NCBI GenBank assembly: GCA_014846175.1
Contig: RKAV01000040.1
Location: 1 to 7,961, forward strand
DNA: 7,961 bases
DNA from: a bacterium
Lineage (GTDB): Bacteria > Bacillota_I > Bacilli_A > RF39 > UBA660
Reading direction: 5' to 3'
The position numbers and the translations under genes were made by a program. Position 1 is the first letter of the stretch. Every line of letters begins with the position of its first letter. Positions 1 to 5,351 of the stretch are shown here, one piece after another. The notes under the pieces were generated by a model. That model did not search any database. It worked only from the letters and a program-made list of their open reading frames with translations, and was not told the DNA's origin.

Positions 1-2
1 AT

Positions 3-80
3 GATGTTATAAATGTATTAGATGATAATGATAAATATAAAGATATTGCTAAAAAAATAGTTGCTAGTAAAAAGATATAA
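3..80 (+). CDS. 3' end of an upstream hypothetical gene (partial)
   Basis: An open frame enters from the left edge and ends at TAA 78-80, giving a 25-residue C-terminus (DVINVLDDNDKYKDIAKKIV, then ASKKI). It is rich in Asp, Lys and Ile and shows no recognisable domain. It overlaps the next ORF (61-477) by 20 bases in another frame. Skipping one A in the A5 run at 69-73 would join the two frames into one continuous protein, so this may be the N-terminal side of the same gene. Too little is visible to assign a function. Confidence 0.5.
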   Translation, partial: DVINVLDDNDKYKDIAKKIVASKKI

Positions 81-477
81 TAAGTTTTTAAATGATAATA
101 ATTTAGGTGATTATGTTATTAATCAAAAGAAGTTAGATAAAAAAGAATCTTTTTATGAGTATACTACTAATAATATAACTTATGTTTTCCAAGTTACTAA
201 TAAAAGTGTTGATATAATGACTATTTATTATAAGGAAGAAAGTGATATTACTAAAGAACTTATTAAATATGCTTTAAAAGCTAATAATGAGGAATTAGAA
301 GATGGAGATATTGCTATGCTATATGATAGTATTATAAATACTAGAAATAATGAGGAAAAAAATGGTGCTAAAATATCAGAATATTATCAGTATAAGGGGT
401 TAGAAACTAATTTAAAGGAAACAATTATTGGTAATAAGAGTATTTATCAATTTAGAATAGGAAGAATTAAAGAATAG
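61..477 (+). CDS. hypothetical protein, possibly the C-terminal part of a frameshifted gene
   Basis: I do not recognise this 138-residue protein. It is hydrophilic, with many Asn, Lys, Glu and Tyr, no signal peptide and no membrane segment. The middle (roughly residues 33-60) reads like alternating beta strands and the end (about 110-138) likewise, so a small soluble domain is likely. The only possible start is TTG at 61, directly after an in-frame TAG, and no clear ribosome binding site precedes it. This weak start, and the fact that dropping one A at 69-73 fuses it to the frame entering from the left edge, suggest it may be the 3' part of one gene split by a homopolymer indel. It ends at TAG 475-477 inside a strong terminator hairpin, so it is the last gene of its transcript. 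Confidence 0.55.
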   Translation: MLVKRYNKFLNDNNLGDYVINQKKLDKKESFYEYTTNNITYVFQVTNKSVDIMTIYYKEESDITKELIKYALKANNEELEDGDIAMLYDSIINTRNNEEKNGAKISEYYQYKGLETNLKETIIGNKSIYQFRIGRIKE

Positions 478-500
478 TTGATTATAATTATTCTTTTTTT
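470..500 (+). terminator. intrinsic terminator after the 61-477 gene
   Basis: A 10-bp stem, AAGAATAGTT (470-479) pairing with AATTATTCTT (486-495) with one G-U pair, encloses a 6-base loop and runs directly into TTTTT (496-500). The stem includes the stop codon of the upstream gene. It separates that gene from the broken gene starting at 537. Confidence 0.7.
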
Positions 501-536
501 ATACTTCCATAAATTATAGTGAAAGGATGATATTAT

Positions 537-1111
537 TTGAAAAATTGTTATATAAAAGGACCAACTGATCCTAAAGGAAGGGAACGTTTAGGAGTTATTT
601 ATTTAGCTACTTTTGAAAGTGATAAGATAGAAGGAATAGAAGTTTTAGAAAATATGCGAATACCTTTAACTAGAAAAGAAATAGATGCTCAAAGCATCTT
701 AGAAATGGATATTGTAAGACTTCCAAAGATTCATTTGACGAAAATAAAGATTTTATTTCTATTGGTTTAAGAGATATAAATACTGATAATATTTATGTAG
801 GAGCTAGTCAGTGAATTAAATCTGAAAAGACACTTCCTATATTTACTCAAGGAATAATAACTATTAATGATAATTCTATTCCTTATGAATTAGTAAATCT
901 AGCTAAGACTACCCTTTATTTAAAAACACCTAATATTGCTAATTTAAATACTAATTCATATTTTGTTAATGCTCCTCTTACTATTATTATTGATGAAATA
1001 ATTAGTAATGAACAGATTGGATTTTTAAAATTTATAAAGAAAGAAAGTACTCCCGAAATGGATTGTCCTTATTGTGGTGGTACTATGTTACCTCTTGATT
1101 TAAAAAATTGA
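537..1111 (+). pseudogene. broken hypothetical gene with C-terminal CPYCGG half zinc ribbon
   Basis: The gene starts at TTG 537, with a good ribosome binding site (GAAAGGA, 521-527) 9 bases upstream. The first frame reads to about 728. There the coherent protein moves to the -1 frame, consistent with loss of one A from the AAA run at 725-727 (PK, then DSFDENKDFISIGLRDINTD). The second frame is interrupted by TGA 812-814 in the context ASQ-stop-IKSEK, then stays open through a CPYCGG motif (about 1064-1081) to TGA 1109-1111. The repaired product would be about 190 residues. I do not recognise the family. The Cys pair looks like one knuckle of a zinc ribbon, and no second CxxC pair is visible. 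No canonical X_XXY_YYZ slippery heptamer is present, so programmed frameshifting is unlikely. A sequencing error plus TGA read as Trp would be an alternative to a true pseudogene. Confidence 0.6.
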
Positions 1112-1137
1112 AGTTTCTGCTTTAATCTTTTTCGTGT

Positions 1138-1165
1138 GGGCTTAATTTTATTAAGTCCAATTTTT
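1138..1165 (+). terminator. intrinsic terminator after the broken gene
   Basis: GGGCTTAAT (1138-1146) pairs with ATTAAGTCC (1150-1158), nine pairs with one G-U, around a TTT loop, followed by AATTTTT (1159-1165). The T-tract lies on the plus-strand side only, so it serves the gene at 537-1111. It suggests that gene was a separate transcription unit and decayed recently. The rest of 1112-1228 shows nothing else beyond the opposing lepB terminator. Confidence 0.65.
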
Positions 1166-1201
1166 ATTCAATAACAATCCAAACGTACTTTCCTTATATA
1201 T

Positions 1202-1225
1202 AAAAAAAGAGCAAGCCTGCTCTTT
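1202..1225 (-). terminator. strong intrinsic terminator closing the rplS-lepB unit
   Basis: On the minus strand AAAGAGCA (1225-1218) pairs perfectly with TGCTCTTT (1213-1206) across a 4-base GGCT loop, and a T7 tract is read at 1208-1202. It begins 3 bases after the lepB stop codon. It is convergent with the plus-strand terminator at 1138-1165, so the two transcription units are insulated from each other. Confidence 0.85.
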
Positions 1226-1228
1226 GTA

Positions 1229-1717
1229 TTACTTTCTAAAACCTATTCTTTTAAATGGTAAAATAGTTAAACTTGTTTTGCCTTCTATTTGTTTTTTCTT
1301 AATAAAGCCAAACATCCTACCATCATAAGAACCTTTTCTATTATCTCCTAATACAAGATATGAATCTTTTGGTATTTTACCACTTTTATAATCATCCGTA
1401 TCTACTTTATCTATATTTTCTTTAACTTTTTTACCATTTATATATAGTGTATTATTATGATATTCTACTTCTTCACCTGGTAGTCCTATTACTCTTTTAA
1501 TTATTTTTTCATCTTCTAAATCTACAACCACAATATCAAATCTTTTAGGATTTTTAGTATAATAAGCTGTCTTATTTAAAATCATAATATCTTTTGGATG
1601 AAGAGTTGGTATCATACTAGTACCATTAACTCTAATAGGTGTTACTACAAAACATTTTAATAAAATAACTATAATTAATATTATTATGTAAGGCATTAAC
1701 TCTCTTATCTTTTCCAT
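1229..1717 (-). CDS. lepB: Signal peptidase I
   Basis: Membrane-bound serine peptidase (family S26) that removes signal peptides from proteins exported by Sec or Tat, acting on the outer face of the membrane. The 162-residue protein has the normal Gram-positive layout. One membrane anchor lies at about residues 8-26, followed by the catalytic serine motif NGTSMIPTL (Ser34), the general-base motif KRVIGLPGE (Lys74), and the C-terminal GDNR (124-127) with SYDGRMFG (130-137). The last motif reads DGR where SxDSR is usual, a mild change. ATG 1717 is preceded by a weak AGGTGA. It lies 30 bases downstream of rplS, an order common in Clostridia and related Firmicutes. A hairpin with a T-tract in that gap may reduce its transcription. 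A strong terminator follows. Confidence 0.95.
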   Translation of the reverse strand: MEKIRELMPYIIILIIVILLKCFVVTPIRVNGTSMIPTLHPKDIMILNKTAYYTKNPKRFDIVVVDLEDEKIIKRVIGLPGEEVEYHNNTLYINGKKVKENIDKVDTDDYKSGKIPKDSYLVLGDNRKGSYDGRMFGFIKKKQIEGKTSLTILPFKRIGFRK

Positions 1718-1730
1718 AATTCACCTAAGC

Positions 1731-1755
1731 AAAAAAAGTAGACTACTCTACTCTT
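1731..1755 (-). terminator. terminator-like hairpin (possible attenuator) between rplS and lepB
   Basis: On the minus strand AAGAGTAG (1755-1748, containing the rplS stop codon) can pair with CTACTTTT (1741-1734), eight pairs with one G-U, around the loop AGTAGT. T residues run through 1737-1731. The stem is AT-rich, so termination would be partial at most, which fits lepB being needed in much smaller amounts than L19. Confidence 0.45.
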
Positions 1756-2110
1756 CTTCTTTCTTTTGTTTTAGACCACGTTCTTTGATCTTATATTGAC
1801 CAACCATTCCTTTTAAGAATGTTAATTTAGCTCTACGAACACGACCACGACGTACTACTGTAATCTTATCAATTTTTGGTGAATGAATTGGGAAAATTCT
1901 TTCTACACCAATACCAGATGACATCTTACGAACAGTAAATGTTTCAGAAACACTACCACCACGTCTTGCTACAACAATACCTTCAAAAGCCTGAATACGT
2001 TCTCTTTTACCTTCTTTGATTTTTACATCTACACGAACGGTATCTCCAACTCTAAATTCAGGAATCTCTGGATTAATTTGTTTTTCATTAATCTTGTCAA
2101 TAATATTCAT
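1748..2110 (-). CDS. rplS: 50S ribosomal protein L19
   Basis: Component of the large ribosomal subunit, located at the interface with the 30S subunit. The 120-residue protein matches the family throughout: FRVGDTVRVDVKIKEGKRER (19-38), IQAFEGIVVARRGG, SETFTVRKMSSGIGVERIFP, IHSPKIDKITVVRRGRVRRA. The C-terminus (LTFLKGMVGQYKIKERG) departs from the common LYYLRxLxGKAARIKE and ends in a Lys/Glu-rich tail. ATG 2110 has an excellent Shine-Dalgarno sequence (TAGGAGG). It has its own promoter and a structured leader, and is followed by lepB. In many Firmicutes rplS ends the rpsP-rimM-trmD cluster. Here it stands behind a metal-resistance operon instead, so the usual upstream cluster has been separated. 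Confidence 0.97.
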   Translation of the reverse strand: MNIIDKINEKQINPEIPEFRVGDTVRVDVKIKEGKRERIQAFEGIVVARRGGSVSETFTVRKMSSGIGVERIFPIHSPKIDKITVVRRGRVRRAKLTFLKGMVGQYKIKERGLKQKKEEE

Positions 2111-2177
2111 ACTTATTCCTCCTAACTATACCCAGTGTTCATATAAAGATAATAAAGCGGAACACTTTCTTTTGACG
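2111..2177 (-). promoter_or_regulatory. candidate L19 leader (autoregulatory 5' UTR of rplS)
   Basis: The roughly 65-base leader between the predicted start of transcription and the rplS ATG contains a perfect 7-bp stem, AGTGTTC (2166-2160) with GAACACT (2140-2134), enclosing a 19-base loop. It is followed by a purine-rich segment and the TAGGAGG ribosome binding site. Position and architecture fit the Rfam L19_leader element (RF00556) found before rplS in Firmicutes, through which excess L19 is thought to repress its own synthesis. The assignment rests on location and the hairpin, as I could not run a covariance search. Confidence 0.5.
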
Positions 2178-2183
2178 TTTCTT

Positions 2184-2212
2184 ATTATAACAAATGTTTT
2201 AATTTTGTGCAA
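2184..2212 (-). promoter_or_regulatory. rplS promoter
   Basis: On the minus strand there is TTGCAC (2212-2207), a 17-base spacer, then a perfect TATAAT (2189-2184), a strong housekeeping sigma-A type promoter. The -35 box starts 6 bases after the cadA stop codon. Confidence 0.8.
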
Positions 2213-2218
2213 GGGGCT

Positions 2219-4249
2219 TTAATTATATTTTTTTACAATTCGTAAGGTATTTATAACTGTTAATAAGGTAACACCTGTATCAGCAAAAACAGCAAACCAC
2301 ATATTAGCAAGAGAGAAAACACTAAGTAATAAAATTAATATTTTAATAAAAATAGCAAATACTAAATTCTCCATCATAATATGCTTAGTATATCTAGAAA
2401 TAGAAATAGCAAGTATAATTTTAGTAAGGTCATCTTTCATTAAAACAACATCACTAGCTTCAATAGCAGCATCTTGACCAATCATTCCCATAGCAATACC
2501 TATATCAGCTCTTTTTAAAACTGGTGTGTCATTAATACCATCACCAACAAAAATCGTAATAAGATTATCTTTGCTAACTTCTTCATAGGAAGTAAACTTA
2601 TCAGTTGGTAACATTTCATATTTAATTTCATCTATTCCAAGTCTTTTTCCAATAGCAAGAGCAATATCTTTTTTATCACCTGTAAACATATAAGTTTTTA
2701 AACCTTTTTTCTTTAGATTAGCAATTGTTTCTTTAGCATTTTCTTTTATACCATCATTTATAGTAATAGATGCTACATGTTTTTTATCAATATTTAAATG
2801 TATAACTGTATCCTTATCACAATTACATAGATTCTTATTACCAATTAATATTTTCTTATTATCTAAAGTAAAGGAAATACCCTTACCCTCTATTTCTTTA
2901 TAATCTTTAACATCTTTATTATCTATTTTTTTATCACTTAAAGAAAGAATTGTTTTAGCAATTGGATGATTAGAAAATGATTCACCTTTTCTAAGTATTT
3001 CTATAACATCATCTTTACTATAAGAATCATCAGAAATACTAATATTTTCAACTCTAAAGCTGCCATTAGTAAGTGTTCCTGTTTTATCAAAAATAATATT
3101 TTTAGCATTACTTAAATTATCTAAGTAAGTACTTCCTTTAATTAAAATTCCTTTCTTACTAGCTATTCCAATACCTGTAAAATAGGAAAGTGGTACTGAT
3201 ATAGCAATAGCACAAGGACAAGAAATAACAAGGAATGTTAAGCCTTTATAAATACTAGATTTCAAAGAAGCATCAGTAAAAATTGGTAACATAACGATAA
3301 GTAATAAGGCAAGTAATATAATAACAGGTGTATAAATCTTACTTATTTTAGAAACAGTAGTTTCCATCTTTGTTTTTTTATCAGTAGCATTTTCTAATAA
3401 TTCTAATATTTTAGCAACAGTTGAATCTTCATATAAAGTAGTTACTTTTATTTCAATAACATTTTTCTTATTAATACTACCTGATAATACCTTAGAAGAT
3501 ACCTTAGCTACTATTTCTTCACTTTCTCCTGTAAGAGCAGATGTATCTAATGATGTTTCCCCTTTAATAATTTCTCCATCAAGAGGTATCTTCTCACCCT
3601 TTTTAATAACCAAAATATCTCCTATTTTTACATCTTCTACTTTTACTGTTTTTAATTCATTATTTACTTTTTTATTAGCATAATTTTGTTTAATATCAAG
3701 TAAGTTTTTAATAGATTTTCTAGAATTATTAACGGCTTTTTCTTCTAATATTTTACCTATTGTGTATAAAGTTATTACCATCATTCCTTCAAGTACTTCT
3801 CCTATTGCTAAAGCACCAAAACAAGAAATTGTTATTAAAAAGTTTTCATTAATAATTTTATTTTTAATTAATAGTTTTATAGCATTAATAAATGTTTTAT
3901 ATAAAAGAAAACTATAAGATATTAAGTATAAAATGATTTTAACAATATTAGGCAATTTTAAAAAGTATCCTAATAAACCAATTACTAAACCAATAATTAA
4001 AGCCTTAAAAGAAAAATAATTCTTAGTTTCTATTTCTTCTTTTGATAAATAAGCATCTGGTTCTACTTTTTTTACTAAATCATTCATTTCTTTTAAAGTA
4101 AATTCTTTATCTGATTCATAAGATAACTTAGAAGTATTAAAATTAACTATTACATTTTTTAAGTCTTTATTTTTATTTAAACTTTCTTCTATTTCTCTTG
4201 CACAATTAGCACAATCTAAATTATTTATATTATATTTATATTTTTTCAT
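2219..4249 (-). CDS. cadA: P1B-type heavy-metal exporting ATPase (Cd/Zn/Pb)
   Basis: Membrane pump using ATP to expel divalent soft metals. The 676-residue protein has every family landmark in order: an N-terminal HMA domain with LDCANC (Cys13, Cys16), the actuator motif TGES (240-243), the membrane metal-binding CPC (344-346), the phosphorylation motif DKTGT with Asp388, HP (428-429), TGD (523-525) and GDGIND (569-574). The last membrane helix carries ADTG with Asp657, the hallmark of the Zn/Cd/Pb subgroup (P1B-2, CadA/ZntA) as opposed to copper pumps. Membrane helices lie near 82-98, 103-125, 135-150, 153-168, 305-324, 335-360 and at the C-terminus. The start codon overlaps the end of cadC by 14 bases and is preceded by AAGGAAGAG, so translation is probably coupled to the regulator. 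Which metal is the true substrate cannot be read from sequence alone. Confidence 0.93.
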   Translation of the reverse strand: MKKYKYNINNLDCANCAREIEESLNKNKDLKNVIVNFNTSKLSYESDKEFTLKEMNDLVKKVEPDAYLSKEEIETKNYFSFKALIIGLVIGLLGYFLKLPNIVKIILYLISYSFLLYKTFINAIKLLIKNKIINENFLITISCFGALAIGEVLEGMMVITLYTIGKILEEKAVNNSRKSIKNLLDIKQNYANKKVNNELKTVKVEDVKIGDILVIKKGEKIPLDGEIIKGETSLDTSALTGESEEIVAKVSSKVLSGSINKKNVIEIKVTTLYEDSTVAKILELLENATDKKTKMETTVSKISKIYTPVIILLALLLIVMLPIFTDASLKSSIYKGLTFLVISCPCAIAISVPLSYFTGIGIASKKGILIKGSTYLDNLSNAKNIIFDKTGTLTNGSFRVENISISDDSYSKDDVIEILRKGESFSNHPIAKTILSLSDKKIDNKDVKDYKEIEGKGISFTLDNKKILIGNKNLCNCDKDTVIHLNIDKKHVASITINDGIKENAKETIANLKKKGLKTYMFTGDKKDIALAIGKRLGIDEIKYEMLPTDKFTSYEEVSKDNLITIFVGDGINDTPVLKRADIGIAMGMIGQDAAIEASDVVLMKDDLTKIILAISISRYTKHIMMENLVFAIFIKILILLLSVFSLANMWFAVFADTGVTLLTVINTLRIVKKYN

Positions 4250-4613
4250 TTTCTCTTCCTTTCTTATGATTAATATGTTCTAAAGCCACTTCAAATACTT
4301 CCTTTACATGATTATCATCTAACATATAATAAACTTCTTTTCCCTCTTTTCTTGCTCTTACTATTCCAATTTCCCTTAGGGTTGATAGTTGATGGGATAT
4401 TGATGATTTACTCATATCTAAGGTATTTGCTATATCACAAACACACATTTCATTATTATCAAGTGCAAATAATATTTTTATTCTAGTTATATCACCTAGT
4501 ATTTTAAAGAAATTAGCTACATCAGTTAGGGTAGTTAATTCTTTTAGTTTCTCTTTAGTATTATATACACTTTCTTTATGAATTATATTACAATCACAAT
4601 TATATTTTTGCAT
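4236..4613 (-). CDS. cadC: ArsR/SmtB-family metal-responsive repressor (CadC type)
   Basis: Winged-helix repressor that dissociates from DNA when it binds Cd, Pb or Zn. ATG 4613 is chosen because AGGGAGG lies 6 bases upstream. A longer TTG-initiated frame from 4655 would start inside the operator, upstream of the predicted transcription start. With this start (125 residues) metal ligands fall almost exactly where they do in staphylococcal CadC: Cys6/Cys8 in the N-terminal arm, Cys57 and Cys59 in EMCVCDIA (alpha-3N site), and Asp100, His102, His113 plus His116 for the alpha-5 site, where CadC has Glu at the last position. The recognition helix is around DMSKSSISHQLSTLREIG. It overlaps cadA by 14 bases, forming a two-gene operon it should control through the palindrome in its own promoter. 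Confidence 0.92.
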   Translation of the reverse strand: MQKYNCDCNIIHKESVYNTKEKLKELTTLTDVANFFKILGDITRIKILFALDNNEMCVCDIANTLDMSKSSISHQLSTLREIGIVRARKEGKEVYYMLDDNHVKEVFEVALEHINHKKGRENEKI

Positions 4614-4632
4614 AAGTATCCTCCCTGAATAT

Positions 4633-4662
4633 ATTATAGTTGAATATTTATTCAACTGTCAA
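4633..4662 (-). promoter_or_regulatory. cadCA promoter with consensus -35 and -10
   Basis: On the minus strand a perfect TTGACA (4662-4657) and a perfect TATAAT (4638-4633) are separated by 18 bases, all of which belong to the operator palindrome. Transcription should start near 4627, leaving a leader of only about 15 bases that begins at the AGGGAGG ribosome binding site (4626-4620). Confidence 0.88.
4639..4656. promoter_or_regulatory. CadC/ArsR-type operator palindrome
   Basis: GTTGAATA-TT-TATTCAAC is a perfect inverted repeat (8-bp arms, 2-bp centre) lying exactly between the -35 and -10 boxes of the cadCA promoter. Its form closely resembles the cad operator of plasmid pI258 (AAATAAATATTT core) and other ArsR/SmtB sites. 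CadC bound here would physically exclude RNA polymerase. Confidence 0.85.
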
Positions 4663-4666
4663 TAAT

Positions 4667-4708
4667 AAAAAAAGAAGTATTATTTCTTTACTAAACATTT
4701 ACTTCTTT
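4667..4708 (-). terminator. possible weak terminator at the end of the ITPase-family gene
   Basis: On the minus strand AAAGAAGTA (4708-4700, inside the coding region) can pair perfectly with TACTTCTTT (4679-4671) across a 20-base loop, followed by T residues to 4667. The stem is AT-rich with a long loop, so efficiency is doubtful, but it is the only candidate between this gene and the cad promoter, whose -35 box begins 5 bases further on. Confidence 0.4.
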
Positions 4709-5291
4709 CTTCTTTATACCAAGTAGCAAACAAGGAAAGAGCATTAGGTGTATCTTTAGCAAGTTCCTCTTTTTCCTCCTTTGACATTTCACTAACTGTT
4801 TTTTTATATCCTTCAGGAATAAACACTTCAAAGAGTTTAGTATATAAAGTAGCATCTGTATCTTCATATTTTTCATAAGCAAGTGTTCCCCACTTAGCCG
4901 ATTCAAACACTTTAAAATTATCTCCATCATAATAAGCTAAACATTCTTTTAATAAGCATTCTCTATCATTAACATTTCTCATGTTCTTTAAAAGTCCATC
5001 TATTCCTATAGTATCTAATAAATTAGTTTTAATAAATGCTCCTGGAAAATTTGGACAATTAGGATAATTTTTAATATAAAAGCCTGTATCCATCACTATA
5101 AGAGGTTTTAATAGTTTATCATAAGCAAGTATTGCTTTATCGGCAGTAATACAAAATAAATCATTTTCTAATAATTCTTTAAATTCAAAATTTCTACTTT
5201 TAACTGTAACATCTAACTGTTCTAACTTTTTCTTTACTTCAGCTAGTTTTGCATAGTTATTAGAAAGAAATAACAATTCATCTTCAGTCAT
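4680..5291 (-). CDS. Divergent Ham1/RdgB/ITPA-family nucleoside triphosphate pyrophosphatase-like protein
   Basis: The family hydrolyses non-canonical purine NTPs (ITP, dITP, XTP) to monophosphates, keeping them out of nucleic acids. The 203-residue protein keeps the phosphate-binding motif SNNYAK (Ser10, Asn12, Lys15), the MDTG acidic motif (Asp68), NFPGAFIK (81-88), CLAYYDG (117-123), the WGTLA turn and FIPEGYKKTVSEMSKEEKEE. It resembles the eukaryotic/archaeal ITPA branch (PGxxIK, AYYDG) more than E. coli RdgB. Two highly conserved motifs are altered: the GYDP segment reads LYTKLFEVF (149-157), and the SHR before AL reads KDT (179-181). These normally contact the base and assist catalysis, so substrate or activity may differ. 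ATG 5291 is preferred over TTG 5309 because the latter overlaps the AAAGGA ribosome binding site (5306-5301). It has its own promoter after the PBP gene. Confidence 0.8.
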   Translation of the reverse strand: MTEDELLFLSNNYAKLAEVKKKLEQLDVTVKSRNFEFKELLENDLFCITADKAILAYDKLLKPLIVMDTGFYIKNYPNCPNFPGAFIKTNLLDTIGIDGLLKNMRNVNDRECLLKECLAYYDGDNFKVFESAKWGTLAYEKYEDTDATLYTKLFEVFIPEGYKKTVSEMSKEEKEELAKDTPNALSLFATWYKEERSKCLVKK

Positions 5292-5318
5292 CTTATTTTT
5301 TCCTTTCAAACAAGGTAT

Positions 5319-5347
5319 ATTATAGTTAATTTTATTTATTTTAGCAA
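5319..5347 (-). promoter_or_regulatory. probable promoter of the ITPase-family gene
   Basis: On the minus strand TTGCTA (5347-5342, four of six consensus matches), a 17-base spacer and a perfect TATAAT (5324-5319). Transcription would start near 5312, just upstream of the AAAGGA ribosome binding site, which argues for the ATG at 5291 as start codon. The -35 box lies 4 bases past the PBP stop codon. Confidence 0.6.
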
Positions 5348-5351
5348 GTGA

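Noticed and set aside
720..731. Programmed -1 frameshift in the gene at 537
   Set aside because: The zero-frame codons CTT CCA AAG do not form an X_XXY_YYZ slippery heptamer, and the downstream frame also contains a TGA, so damage or error is simpler.
812..814. Selenocysteine at the in-frame TGA
   Set aside because: No Cys/Sec-type redox motif surrounds it and I see no convincing bacterial SECIS-like hairpin immediately downstream.
2016..2222. Plus-strand 68-residue open frame opposite rplS and its promoter
   Set aside because: It is the antisense of a clear L19 gene and its leader, has no ribosome binding site and no recognisable protein content.
4614..4655. Upstream TTG start for the CadC-like repressor
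   Set aside because: It lies in the operator and upstream of the predicted transcription start, without a ribosome site; ATG 4613 has AGGGAGG and puts ligands at CadC positions.
4691..4930. Minus-strand 79-residue frame inside the ITPase-family gene
   Set aside because: It is an out-of-frame shadow of a gene with clear family motifs.
5292..5309. Upstream TTG start for the ITPase-family gene
   Set aside because: It overlaps the AAAGGA ribosome binding site that serves ATG 5291.
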